NCBI GenBank assembly: GCA_964388275.1
Contig: CAYLZD010000006.1
Span: 62,001-126,000 of the forward strand
Source of the DNA: JARYLZ01 sp964388275
Lineage (GTDB): Bacteria; Bacteroidota; Ignavibacteria; SZUA-365
DNA length: 64,000 bases
Reading direction: 5' to 3'
Position numbers and translations under genes: made by a program. The notes beneath the pieces are model-generated. The model did not search any database and was not told the DNA's origin. It was given only the letters and a program-made list of their open reading frames with translations. This document shows positions 45,338 through 54,749 of this stretch, piece by piece. Position 1 is the first letter of the stretch, and each line of letters opens with the position of its first letter.

Positions 45338-48300
45338 TATTTTCGCCGATGCATAGGCACGAGAGCGCTGCTTTGACGGCACACGGAAACAGACAGGACG
45401 AGATAAGCGATGTGCTCGGGCGGCACAACGTTTCGGGTACGGAGGGAACGGGACAGAGCCTCGAGTTCAAGGAATTGATGCGCTATCGGATCAAGGAAAT
45501 CCTTCTCGTTTCGAGCCTTTACGATTTTTATTCCTTGATGGAAGACGGTCAACTGACCGAAGCCATCTTCAGCGAGTTTCTCGAGCTCAATCTGCTCTAT
45601 GCGCCGCATATCAGGCGGGTCAACTCCGGCGAAGCCGCCCTGGGGCTTTTACGCGAGGAGCCTTTCGATCTCGTTATCACCATGCTTCGCCTCGGCGACA
45701 CGGACGTAGCGTCGTTTTGCGCCGCGGTGAAAGCCGAGATGCCGGATATGCCGATCGTGCTTCTGGCCTCACAATCGCGGGAACTGGAGCTGTTTCTCGA
45801 AGAAGCCGACAGGTCCTCGATCGACAAGGTGTACATATGGTCCGGCGACAGAAGAATTTTTCTTGCCATAATTAAATTAATCGAAGATCTGCGCAACGCT
45901 CCGGCAGATTGCCTGGGCTCGGGGATACGATCCATACTACTGTTGGAAGATTCGCCGGCTTTCTATTCTTCCTATCTTCCGCTGATCTACACTGAACTCA
46001 TAAAGCAGGGACAGTTGCTGATCGAGGAGGGCAGGCATTTCTCCGACAGATACCTCAGGCAGCGGGCGCGGCCCAAGATACTCCATGCCGAAACCTACGA
46101 GGAGGCGCGCCGCTATTATTCCGACTACCGCGAATCGCTGCTGGGAGTCATCACCGACATCACGGTTTCCAAAGACGGCATCGAAACCGCGGAGGCAGGA
46201 TTGCAGTTCATCCGGGAGGCGCGCGCCGACAACCCCTCTCTCCCGGTGCTGGTTCAATCCGCCGAGCCCGGTATGAAAGCGGTTGTGGAGGCGGAAGGGG
46301 CTCGTTTCGTGGAAAAAAACTCACGCTCGCTGCTGCAGGAGGTCGGCAATTTCATAGAGTGCCGTTTCGGCTTCGGCGACTTCGTTTTCAGAAGCCCGGA
46401 GGGCGTCGAGCTATCGAGAGCCCGGACCCTGCGCGAACTGCGCGACCGCCTCAGGCACGTTCCTGAAAATTCTCTTCTGTTCCATACTTCCCGGGATGAC
46501 TTCTCGAACTGGCTGATGGCGAGAACGCATTTCAACATGGCGCGCCGGTTGAAACCGGTGAAGATAAGCCAGTTTCAGGACGCGGCGGAACTCCGGAAAT
46601 ATCTCCTTTCCGAGGTAGAGGGCCAGCTGCGGGATGACCGGAAAGGCGCCGTTCTGGAGTTCACGCGGGGGAGTCTCGAAGAGGACGCCAATTTCTTCCG
46701 CATCGGAGCCGGCTCCCTCGGGGGCAAGGCGCGCGGACTCGCCTTCATTGATACGGTGCTGAAAAAATATGTTCCGCAGGGCGCTTTTACGGGAATGAAC
46801 ATTTCCATTCCCCGCAGTGTCGTGCTCGGAACCGACCTCTTCGCGCAGTTCGTCTCGATGAACGACCTCAAGCGCCTGTCGGTAGAGAATACAAGCGACG
46901 AACAGGTGCTGCGCGCATTTCTGCGGGCCGATTTTCCGCCTACGGTTCTCGGCGATCTGAGGGCGCTGCTGGAACAGGCGCACTTTCCGCTGGCAATTCG
47001 TTCCTCCAGCCTCCTGGAGGACGCGATGTATCAGCCGTTTGCGGGCATATATGCCACGCTGATGCTGCCGAACAGCAATCCGGATTTCTCGGTGCGTTTC
47101 CACAACCTCTTGCAGGCCGTCAAGTACGTCTATGCCTCGACCTGGTTCACCGGGGCGAAGCACTATATCGAGGCCACTGGCAACCGGATCGAGGAAGAGC
47201 GGATGGCGGTCATCATTCAGGAAATGACCGGCGCTCGCCACGGGCGCTATTTTTATCCGCATATTTCCGGTGTGGCGAGGTCATTCAACTACTATCCCTT
47301 CGGAAAGGCAAAATCCCGCGACGGTGTCGTAAACCTTGCGCTCGGACTCGGGAAAACCATCGTCGACGGTGGCGTCAGCCTTCAATTCTGCCCGGCGTAT
47401 CCCACCGTGCATCCGCAATTCACCTCCGCAAAGGATTTTTTCCGCAACGCACAGACGATGTTCTGGGCTTTGGATCTCAGATCTGATATAGTCAGGAAAG
47501 CTCCCGATGAAGAGGCCTACCTAACCCATCTGAATGTGCAGGACGCGGAAGCTCATGGTTCAATCGAGTTGCTGGCGTCGACCTACTCAGCGGCAGACGA
47601 CCGCCTTTTCGAGGGAATTCACCGAACCGGTCCCCGCGTCCTGAATTTCGCTCCCATACTGAAAACACGGGTAATACCTCTGACGGCAACAATCAAGGCG
47701 CTTCTCGGAATTTGTGAAGCAGCGATGAACTGTCCCGTCGAACTGGAGTTCGCCGTCGGTCTCGGCGCCAAGGCGGCCGACCCCGCGGGATTCAGCTTCC
47801 TCCAGGTCCGCCCGATGGTGAAAATGGAGAGCGGCGCAAAAGTCAACCTGGGCGACCTGCCTCGCGAAGCGCTTCTGCTGCGCACGGGACAGGCGCTGGG
47901 GAACGGAGTCCAGACGCTCCAGGATGTGGTCTATATACGTCCGGAAGAGTTCGATCCGATGCGGACGCGTGAAATGGTCGGCCGCTTGTCCGAATTAAAC
48001 TCGTCGTTGACGAGGCAACATCGGCCGTATCTGCTGATAGGACCGGGCAGGTGGGGCTCCTCGGATCCGTCTCTGGGGATACCCGTAAAATTCCCCGACA
48101 TCTCGGGCGCCCGCGCCATTGTGGAAACATCGCTGCCCAACCTGATGTCGGACCCTTCCCAGGGTTCGCATTTCTTCCAAAACCTCACCTCGTTCCGCAT
48201 AATGTATTTCACGCTGCGGCATTTCACAACCGGACACGAAATCGACTGGGATTGGCTGGGCGCCATCCCGGCCGAGCAGGAGACCCGGTACATCCGCCAT

Positions 48301-48375
48301 GTGAGGACTGACACGCCTCTGCGTGTTGTCGTGGACGGCGTGACCGGAGAGGGGGCCGTCATCAAAGGTTCTTGA
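45328..48375 (+). CDS. Response-regulator-like protein: degenerate receiver, receiver, PPDK-type ATP-grasp
   Basis: A 1015-residue protein. Residues 53-190 form a receiver-like domain without acceptor (FDLVITMLRLGD: Met where Asp is expected). Residues 201-345 form a second receiver with the full set: Glu207/Asp208 (LLLEDSP), Asp277 (GVITD), Ser311 and Lys330. A linker (NWLMARTHFNMARRLKP) leads to the ATP-grasp domain with GGKARGLAF (465-473) and IRSSSLLED (557-565). The shared C-terminal domain has GPGRWGS (905-911) and GSHFFQ (His948). No phosphohistidine swivel or PEP barrel was seen. ATG 45328 lies inside the end of the dehydrogenase gene, which suggests coupled translation. Confidence 0.82.
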   Translation: MGLIFSPMHRHESAALTAHGNRQDEISDVLGRHNVSGTEGTGQSLEFKELMRYRIKEILLVSSLYDFYSLMEDGQLTEAIFSEFLELNLLYAPHIRRVNSGEAALGLLREEPFDLVITMLRLGDTDVASFCAAVKAEMPDMPIVLLASQSRELELFLEEADRSSIDKVYIWSGDRRIFLAIIKLIEDLRNAPADCLGSGIRSILLLEDSPAFYSSYLPLIYTELIKQGQLLIEEGRHFSDRYLRQRARPKILHAETYEEARRYYSDYRESLLGVITDITVSKDGIETAEAGLQFIREARADNPSLPVLVQSAEPGMKAVVEAEGARFVEKNSRSLLQEVGNFIECRFGFGDFVFRSPEGVELSRARTLRELRDRLRHVPENSLLFHTSRDDFSNWLMARTHFNMARRLKPVKISQFQDAAELRKYLLSEVEGQLRDDRKGAVLEFTRGSLEEDANFFRIGAGSLGGKARGLAFIDTVLKKYVPQGAFTGMNISIPRSVVLGTDLFAQFVSMNDLKRLSVENTSDEQVLRAFLRADFPPTVLGDLRALLEQAHFPLAIRSSSLLEDAMYQPFAGIYATLMLPNSNPDFSVRFHNLLQAVKYVYASTWFTGAKHYIEATGNRIEEERMAVIIQEMTGARHGRYFYPHISGVARSFNYYPFGKAKSRDGVVNLALGLGKTIVDGGVSLQFCPAYPTVHPQFTSAKDFFRNAQTMFWALDLRSDIVRKAPDEEAYLTHLNVQDAEAHGSIELLASTYSAADDRLFEGIHRTGPRVLNFAPILKTRVIPLTATIKALLGICEAAMNCPVELEFAVGLGAKAADPAGFSFLQVRPMVKMESGAKVNLGDLPREALLLRTGQALGNGVQTLQDVVYIRPEEFDPMRTREMVGRLSELNSSLTRQHRPYLLIGPGRWGSSDPSLGIPVKFPDISGARAIVETSLPNLMSDPSQGSHFFQNLTSFRIMYFTLRHFTTGHEIDWDWLGAIPAEQETRYIRHVRTDTPLRVVVDGVTGEGAVIKGS

Positions 48376-48444
48376 GCCCCTGCGACCTCCCGATCCATGA
48401 TGCGGCGGGGAGAGGCGGCAGGGTGTACGATCCCGCGAGGTCGC

Positions 48445-48486
48445 GAGAAAGAAAAGGCGGGATATCCGGAGTCCGGACATCCCGCC
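48445..48486 (-). terminator. Intrinsic terminator of gdhA (minus strand)
   Basis: Read on the minus strand, GGCGGGATGTCCGGA and TCCGGATATCCCGCC form a long stem (48472-48486 with 48456-48470, one G-U pair) followed by TTTTCTTTCTC (48455-48445). It lies 45 bp after the gdhA stop codon and in the right orientation. Confidence 0.82.
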
Positions 48487-48531
48487 GATCATTCATGTCG
48501 CGGCGATACCGCGTCGGGCGGCGTCGGTAGT

Positions 48532-49875
48532 TTATACGACTCCGAGAGCCATCATGGCGTCGGCTACTTTGAGGAAACCGGCGATGTTGGCGCCGTTCAC
48601 GTAGTTGCCCGGCGTTCCGTAGGCGTCGGCCGCCTGAACGGCCGCGCCGTGGATGCTCTTCATGATATTGAACAGGTGTCTGTCCACTTCCTCGCGCGAC
48701 CAGCTCATGCGGATCGAGTTCTGGCTCATCTCCAGTCCGGATGTCGCCACGCCGCCGGCGTTTGCGGCCTTGCCGGGCCCGTACAGGATATTGTTGTCGA
48801 TGAACACTTTTATGCCGTCAGGCATGGTCGGCATATTGGCGCCCTCGGATACGCAGATGCAGCCGTTTTTCACGAGAGTCTCGGCGTCCTTGCCGCTCAG
48901 CTCGTTCTGTGTCGCGCAGGGGAGCGCGATATCGCACGGCACATCCCAAACGCTTCCGTCCTCATGATATTCCACTCCGACGTATTTCTCGGCGTATTCT
49001 CTGATCCGTCCGCGCCGGTTGTTCTTCAGATCCATGATGAAATCCCATTTATCTCCGGAAATTCCGTCGGGATCGTAGATCCAGCCGTTGGAATCCGACA
49101 GTGTCACGGCCTTGCCGCCGAGTTGGTTCACTTTTTCGACGGCGAATTGGGCGACGTTCCCCGATCCGGAAACGGTGACGGTTTTCCCTTCGAAACTCAG
49201 GCCGCGTGTTTCCAGCATGTTCGCGGCGAAATAAACGGCGCCGTAACCGGTCGCTTCCGGCCGTATCAGGCTTCCGCCCCAGGAAATGCCCTTGCCGGTC
49301 AACACGCATTCGAACCGGTTCACGATTTTCTTGTACATGCCGTAAAGGAAACCGATTTCCCGGCCTCCGACTCCGATGTCGCCGGCGGGCACGTCGGTGT
49401 TCGGGCCGATATGGCGGTACAATTCCGCCATGAAGCTCTGGCAGAAACTCATGACCTCATTGTCCGATTTGCCCTTCGGATCGAAGTCCGATCCGCCCTT
49501 GCCGCCGCCCATCGGGAGAGTCGTCAGCGCGTTCTTGAACACCTGCTCGAAACCGAGGAATTTCAGGATGCTGAGGTTGACGCTCGGGTGGAAGCGGAGA
49601 CCGCCCTTGTACGGACCGATTGCGCTGTTGAACTCGATCCGGTATCCGCGGTTGATCTGGACGTCGCCGTTGTCGTCCACCCACGGAATCCTGAATATTA
49701 TCACGCGTTCCGGTTCTACCACTCTTTCGAGGATTTTCGCCCTGCGAAATTCGGGATGACGTTCCATGACCGGAAAAATGGACCCGATGACTTCTTCCAC
49801 AGCCTGAAGGAATTCAGGTTGGTTCGGATTTTTTGCTCTGATTTCAGACATGAATGACTCGAATTCGTCTGGCAT
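48532..49875 (-). CDS. gdhA: Glutamate dehydrogenase (hexameric, NADP-type)
   Basis: Reversible amination of 2-oxoglutarate to glutamate, cytoplasmic; 447 residues. It has canonical substrate residues: GPYKGGLRFHPS, FKNALTTLPMGGGKGGS with the catalytic Lys, PAGDIGVGGREIGFLYG, and NAGGVATSGLEMSQN with the Ser that contacts the gamma-carboxylate. SGSGNVAQFA is the dinucleotide motif. Sequence and length match the clostridial/E. coli hexameric group; NADP use is inferred. GGAG precedes the ATG. It lies between two plus-strand receiver/ATP-grasp genes and is divergent from the second of them. Confidence 0.96.
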   Translation of the reverse strand: MPDEFESFMSEIRAKNPNQPEFLQAVEEVIGSIFPVMERHPEFRRAKILERVVEPERVIIFRIPWVDDNGDVQINRGYRIEFNSAIGPYKGGLRFHPSVNLSILKFLGFEQVFKNALTTLPMGGGKGGSDFDPKGKSDNEVMSFCQSFMAELYRHIGPNTDVPAGDIGVGGREIGFLYGMYKKIVNRFECVLTGKGISWGGSLIRPEATGYGAVYFAANMLETRGLSFEGKTVTVSGSGNVAQFAVEKVNQLGGKAVTLSDSNGWIYDPDGISGDKWDFIMDLKNNRRGRIREYAEKYVGVEYHEDGSVWDVPCDIALPCATQNELSGKDAETLVKNGCICVSEGANMPTMPDGIKVFIDNNILYGPGKAANAGGVATSGLEMSQNSIRMSWSREEVDRHLFNIMKSIHGAAVQAADAYGTPGNYVNGANIAGFLKVADAMMALGVV

Positions 49876-50127
49876 AAAATCTCCGGAGTTGATGATGTGA
49901 ATTTATTATTGCGAACAGATGGAATCTGTTCTGCTCTGAAGCGTCGTCAAGACTTCGTGCAAAAGTATATTCGCGGGCGCCAAATACAAAATCCCCCCGG
50001 TATCCGGGAATCGCCCTCCGTTCGAGCCGCTTCGCGCCCTTGTTTCACGGCATGAACAGCGCCGGGGTTGTTTGCTTGCCTTTGCGGACGCATTTTCGCG
50101 TATGGAAACTCGACACCGCGGTGGAAG

Positions 50128-53100
50128 ATGAAACGCGACCTTGTCAAGCGCGACGAACTGAGGGAAGTGATACTGGAGGCCGGTATCCCGGTCGAGTATC
50201 TGGATGAGCACGACCTGGACTTCAAGGATCTGATGCGGGTTCGCATCAACAACATTCTCCTGGTTTCAAGCCGCTATGACTTTTTCACTCTCGTGGACGA
50301 CGGGCAGCTGACGGAAGCCATCATCAGCGAGTACCTCGATCTGAATCTCCATTACGCGCCTCTGATCACAAGGGTGTATTCGGGAGAAGCCGCGCTTCAG
50401 GCGATGGCGAACCAGGAATACGACATGGTGATCGCGATGCAGCGTCTCGGAGAGATGAAACTCCGGACTTTCTGCGAAGAGGCCAGGAAAGTGGATCCGG
50501 AGATCATTCTCGTGCTGCTCGCTTACCAATCGAGAGAACTCCAGATTCTCATGGAACGGGACGACCTGACGCTTTTCAACCGCATCTTCATCTGGTCGGG
50601 GGACAGGAAACTCTTTCTGGCGGTGATAAAGGTTTTCGAGGATCTGGAAAACGCCACCATCGACTGCCTCGATTACGGCGTCCGCGCCATAATACTCGTG
50701 GAGGATTCTCCGCTCTTCTATTCATCCTATCTGCCGCTGATATACACCGAATTGATGCAACAGGGGCAGGCGCTTATCGGCGAAGGAAAGAACTTCGCCG
50801 ACAAACTGCTGCGCCAGAGGGCCCGGCCGAAAATACTGCACGCGACAACCTTCGAGGAGGCATGGGGCTTTTTCGCGAAATACAAGGACGTGCTGCTGGG
50901 CATCATAACGGACCTGAAGTACTCGCTCGGAGGCAAGGTCCGGGAAAACGCCGGACTGGAACTCATCCGTCGCGTGCGGACACACAGGCCGGATCTTCCC
51001 ATACTGGTCCAGTCGTCCCAGACGGAACTTCAGCCGACTGTTACCTCCCAGCCGGCCTGCTTCGCCGATAAGAACTCGCGGACGCTGTTGAAGGAAGTCA
51101 GGGATTTCATGAAGCAGAATTTCGGCTTCGGCGATTTCGTTTTCAGATTGCCGGATGGCGCGGAAGTCGATAGAGCGCACAATATCCGGGACATGCGCCA
51201 GAAGCTGAGGGACATACCCGCGGAATCCCTGCTTTTCCACGCCTCGAACAACCATTTCTCGAATTGGCTCATGGCCCGCACGAAGTTCCAGCTCGCGGAG
51301 ATGCTGAAGCCGATCAAGATCACTTCGTTCGAGGATGCCGGTTCGCTGCGCACATACATGATCGAGCAGATCGATCAACTTGTGACAAACGACAACCGGG
51401 GAATCATTACCGACTTCTCGCGCACGGAATACGATCCGCACGCTCTTTTTCAGCGGATCGGCGGAGGTTCTCTGGGAGGGAAAGCGCGCGGCCTGGCGTT
51501 CATCGATACCATTTTCAAAAGCTATTTGAGGCGCGGGTATTTCCCTCAGGTCCGGATAACGATTCCCAAAACTTATATCGTCTGCACGGATGTCTTCTCC
51601 GAATTCGTGGAGTCGAACAAACTCCTGCAGATCGGAATCAGCAATCTGCCTGACGAAGAAGTTCTTCAGCACTTCCTGAAAGCCAGGCTGCCTCGTAAAT
51701 TCGAGGAGGACCTGAGGCTGATCATAAGCGCGAACCACTGCCCGCTGGCCGTCCGTTCATCCAGTCTGCTGGAAGACATGCTCTATCAGCCTTTCGCGGG
51801 AATATACTCCACGTTGATGCTTCCGAACAGCAACCGGAATCCCGAGGTGCGTTTCCAGCGGCTGCTGCAGGCGGTTAAATTCGTATTCGCGTCTACTTAC
51901 TTCCACGAGGCGAGAAATTACATCGAAGCCACGGGCCACAGGCTCGAGGAAGAGAAGATGGCCGTGTTGATTCAGCAGGTCACCGGGGTGCGGCATGATC
52001 ATTTCTTCTATCCCCATGTCTCAGGCGTCGCGCGCTCGTACAACTACTACCCTTACGGCGACGCGAAACCGGGGGACGGGATCGTGGATCTGGCGCTCGG
52101 TCTCGGCAAGACTATTGTGGAGGGAGAACAGTGCCTCAGATTCTGTCCGCGCTATCCTTCAGTTCTGCCGCAGTTTCTTTCCCAAAGGGATTACTTCAAC
52201 AACACTCAGAGAAGATATTATGCGCTCGATCTCGGCGGCGATATCGTAATGCGCCATCCGGTTGAGGACCAGAACCTTGTTTCCGTGGATGTGAAAGTGG
52301 CCGAGCGTCACAATTCGATCCGCTACCTGGTCTCGACCTATGATTTCCAGAGCGATACCTTGTATGAAGGCGTCAACAGATCGGGATTCAGGTTGTTGAC
52401 CTTTTCACCCATCCTTCAATCCGAGGTTATTCCGCTTTCACGGATTATAAACCTTCTTCTGCGGCTTTGCGAGACCGCAATGAACAGCCCGGTGGAAATC
52501 GAGTTCGCCGTTACTTTAGATAACGAGCGCGCTGTGCCGGCCGAATTCAGTTTTCTGCAGGTCAGGCCGATGGTCAAGGAGGAGCATCTGCTGGAAATCG
52601 ACGCCAGTCCCGTACATCCCGAAAATCTGCTGCTGCAGAGCGACAAGGCGCTCGGGAACGGGATAATCCGCGTGGCGGACGTCGTGTTCGTGAAACCCGA
52701 ATCGTTCGATCACGCACGCACTCGCGAAATGGCTGTCGAGATCGATACCGTCAACCACGAACTCACGCTGCAGCAGCGTCCTTATCTTCTTATCGGACCC
52801 GGCCGCTGGGGATCCAGCGATCCATGGCTCGGCATACCGGTCAAGTTTTCGAGCATCTCGTCGGCCAGGACCATCGTGGAGACTTCGCTTCCCAACATGA
52901 TACCCGATCCTTCGCAGGGTTCGCATTTCTTCCAGAATCTCACTTCTTTCCGCATCGCGTATTTCACTCTGCGACATTACCGCGAGGGCGATGAAATCGA
53001 CTGGGACTGGTTGAACGACCGGAGCGTTGAATCGGATCTCAAGTGGATCAGGCACGTGCGCCTGGAGAGCGAACTCGAAATACGGGTTGACGGAAGAACC

Positions 53101-53151
53101 GGGCATGGCGTGATTCTGAAGAAGGCCCGGAACCCGAATCCCATGAAATGA
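50128..53151 (+). CDS. Response-regulator-like protein: degenerate receiver, receiver, PPDK-type ATP-grasp (second copy)
   Basis: Paralog of the protein at 45328-48375, 1007 residues, co-linear over nearly its full length. The first receiver-like domain again lacks the acceptor (YDMVIAMQRLGE). The second keeps Glu192/Asp193 (LVEDSP), Asp262 (GIITD), Ser296 and Lys315. The ATP-grasp domain has GGSLGGKARGLAFID and VRSSSLLED, and the C-terminal domain has GPGRWGS (890-896) and GSHFFQ (His933). ATG 50128 follows GGTGGAAG; an in-frame start at 50068 adds 20 residues unlike the paralog. It is divergent from gdhA across 252 bp, which must hold both promoters. Confidence 0.82.
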   Translation: MKRDLVKRDELREVILEAGIPVEYLDEHDLDFKDLMRVRINNILLVSSRYDFFTLVDDGQLTEAIISEYLDLNLHYAPLITRVYSGEAALQAMANQEYDMVIAMQRLGEMKLRTFCEEARKVDPEIILVLLAYQSRELQILMERDDLTLFNRIFIWSGDRKLFLAVIKVFEDLENATIDCLDYGVRAIILVEDSPLFYSSYLPLIYTELMQQGQALIGEGKNFADKLLRQRARPKILHATTFEEAWGFFAKYKDVLLGIITDLKYSLGGKVRENAGLELIRRVRTHRPDLPILVQSSQTELQPTVTSQPACFADKNSRTLLKEVRDFMKQNFGFGDFVFRLPDGAEVDRAHNIRDMRQKLRDIPAESLLFHASNNHFSNWLMARTKFQLAEMLKPIKITSFEDAGSLRTYMIEQIDQLVTNDNRGIITDFSRTEYDPHALFQRIGGGSLGGKARGLAFIDTIFKSYLRRGYFPQVRITIPKTYIVCTDVFSEFVESNKLLQIGISNLPDEEVLQHFLKARLPRKFEEDLRLIISANHCPLAVRSSSLLEDMLYQPFAGIYSTLMLPNSNRNPEVRFQRLLQAVKFVFASTYFHEARNYIEATGHRLEEEKMAVLIQQVTGVRHDHFFYPHVSGVARSYNYYPYGDAKPGDGIVDLALGLGKTIVEGEQCLRFCPRYPSVLPQFLSQRDYFNNTQRRYYALDLGGDIVMRHPVEDQNLVSVDVKVAERHNSIRYLVSTYDFQSDTLYEGVNRSGFRLLTFSPILQSEVIPLSRIINLLLRLCETAMNSPVEIEFAVTLDNERAVPAEFSFLQVRPMVKEEHLLEIDASPVHPENLLLQSDKALGNGIIRVADVVFVKPESFDHARTREMAVEIDTVNHELTLQQRPYLLIGPGRWGSSDPWLGIPVKFSSISSARTIVETSLPNMIPDPSQGSHFFQNLTSFRIAYFTLRHYREGDEIDWDWLNDRSVESDLKWIRHVRLESELEIRVDGRTGHGVILKKARNPNPMK

Positions 53152-53214
53152 TCGAGCTCCTAACCCGGAGTTTTCCCGTAAGCAGGTCTGAAATCACGGG
53201 AAGGCCAATAAACA

Positions 53215-53240
53215 CTGTTGCCCGCGCTTGCGGGCAACAG
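53215..53240. terminator. Perfect 11-bp hairpin between convergent genes
   Basis: CTGTTGCCCGC and GCGGGCAACAG pair perfectly around a GCTT tetraloop between the ATP-grasp gene (plus) and the DSCC-repeat lipoprotein gene (minus). The minus strand continues TGTTTATTGG, a weak T-rich tail, and the plus strand has none. It is probably a shared transcription end. A second stem, TTCCCGT/ACGGGAA, lies at 53173-53202. Confidence 0.55.
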
Positions 53241-53279
53241 ATGGAAGTGCTGGCGCGGACAAACCGATTCGATCCGGAT

Positions 53280-54749
53280 TCAGGGCGCGAGCTTTATGGA
53301 CTCCTCGTAAACCCTGCACTCTTTCAGAGTGAAGTGAAGGGTCTTGGACTGGTATCCGGCTTTTGCGAAAGTCAAAATGTACGTCGCGGGCGCCGTCAAT
53401 CCCTGCCGCGTGTACCACCCCTCCTGATCGGTGAGGCCCAAGTCGATCTGCGACGAGCCGCGATGGACGGTTACCGTGACGCCCGAAAGCCAGGTCCCGC
53501 TCGTCGAGTCTTTCACGCGCACCTTTATTACGGCGGTGTGGCAGCTGTCCACGACCGCCTGTTTCATCGCCAGTGTATGCGCGAAACTTTCGTTGCATCC
53601 TACCGTGAATTCGAACTCCCTGGCGGCGTATCCGTCCGCGAACACCGCGATGTTGTAATGGCCTTCGCAGACATTGGTGAAGCGCGCCACGCCGGGCGCC
53701 CGGCCTTCGGATCCAGTGCTTTGCGCCGCGATAATGGAAGAACCTCTGCGGAACTTCACCGTTGCGCCGTTAATGGGCGCGCGTGTGGTGGTGTCGATAA
53801 TCGTGAATTGCACAACGCCGTGACAGCAGCTGTCGTTGGAGACTTCGGATACGAGTAGCGCATGCATGGCCTTGATTTCGCTGCATCCCATGGTGACGGT
53901 GAATTCCCTGACCCGGTAAGGCTCCTTCGAGATGCGGACCGCGTAAACTCCGTCGCAGAGTTCGCCGAATTCAACGCCCGCGGCGGTCGAGTATTTCTGC
54001 CGGGTGTCCATTCCGGCGCGCGACAGCTTGACCAGGGCGCCTACGATCGGGGTGTTGGTGGCGGAATCGATCGGTATGATGGTGAGCACTCCGAGACAAC
54101 AGGAATCGCGGCTGCTGGTCGCTTCCATGCGTATGTCCAGACTGGAACTGTCGCAATACTGAATCACCGCGCCGCGTTCCACAACCCCATAGCCGGTTTT
54201 CGCGATGCGCAGCGAGTACGTTCCGGCCATGAGATAGTTGAACTCCACAAGGCCGTTTGCGGGCGAAAGCACGGTTGTCAGAAGGACGCCGTTTCGTTTG
54301 AGGCGCACTTCCGCCCCCTCGATCGGCTGCCTTGTAGTGTAATCGGTGATGGTCAGTTTCAACCGCCCGCAGGCGCTGTCCTGATGCGTCATCGAGAGCA
54401 CGGCCCCGTCGTTCCCCGCGCCGCCGGGTAACGATGAGGCGGCGGCCAGAAACGGTTTGAAATCGGAATGCGACACTCTCAAAAGCAGGCCGCCCCGGTT
54501 CGAGGGCAGTTTCTCGAGGGTGAATAATCCGAAATCGTCCGCCGTGTCGCGGGACAGCACTGTCTGTTCCGCTGACAGTGCTTCGACCACCGCTCCCGCG
54601 ACGCCGTATGCCTGTTCATCCCTTATTATGCCGGATAAAGTGTCCGAAAGCGGCGGCGAAGCCGGATCGTCCTTGCAGGAGAGCAACAACAGCGCGCACG
54701 CAGCCGGCAGTACGGCCGTGTATCCGGAAACAAACAGTTTTCTCAACAT
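53280..54749 (-). CDS. Lipoprotein with five carboxypeptidase-regulatory-like (Ig-fold) repeats
   Basis: A 489-residue predicted lipoprotein (LLLLSC, Cys25). After the anchor come about five beta-sandwich repeats of roughly 90-100 residues, each opening with a pattern such as DSCCLGVLTIIPIDSATNTPIVGALV or DSCCHGVVQFTIIDTTTRAPINGATV, and closing with a YxxRISKxPYRVREF-like strand. The x-x-TTxxPIxGAxV core is that of CarboxypepD_reg/PEGA-like domains. Repeats carry conserved Cys at their starts and ends (GCSE, GCNE), which suggests disulfides. AAGGAGGAG ahead of ATG 54749 fixes the start. Likely a surface or periplasmic structural protein; no enzymatic domain. Confidence 0.78.
   Translation of the reverse strand: MLRKLFVSGYTAVLPAACALLLLSCKDDPASPPLSDTLSGIIRDEQAYGVAGAVVEALSAEQTVLSRDTADDFGLFTLEKLPSNRGGLLLRVSHSDFKPFLAAASSLPGGAGNDGAVLSMTHQDSACGRLKLTITDYTTRQPIEGAEVRLKRNGVLLTTVLSPANGLVEFNYLMAGTYSLRIAKTGYGVVERGAVIQYCDSSSLDIRMEATSSRDSCCLGVLTIIPIDSATNTPIVGALVKLSRAGMDTRQKYSTAAGVEFGELCDGVYAVRISKEPYRVREFTVTMGCSEIKAMHALLVSEVSNDSCCHGVVQFTIIDTTTRAPINGATVKFRRGSSIIAAQSTGSEGRAPGVARFTNVCEGHYNIAVFADGYAAREFEFTVGCNESFAHTLAMKQAVVDSCHTAVIKVRVKDSTSGTWLSGVTVTVHRGSSQIDLGLTDQEGWYTRQGLTAPATYILTFAKAGYQSKTLHFTLKECRVYEESIKLAP

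Noticed and set aside
48397..49857. Plus-strand open frame of 486 codons opposite gdhA
   Set aside because: gdhA is unmistakable on the minus strand with a matching terminator; the plus frame has no recognisable features.
40646..53151. The three large genes as ordinary PEP synthases (ppsA)
   Set aside because: Only the N-terminal ATP-grasp domain matches; the TSHAAI-type His motif and the PEP-binding barrel were not found in any of the three.
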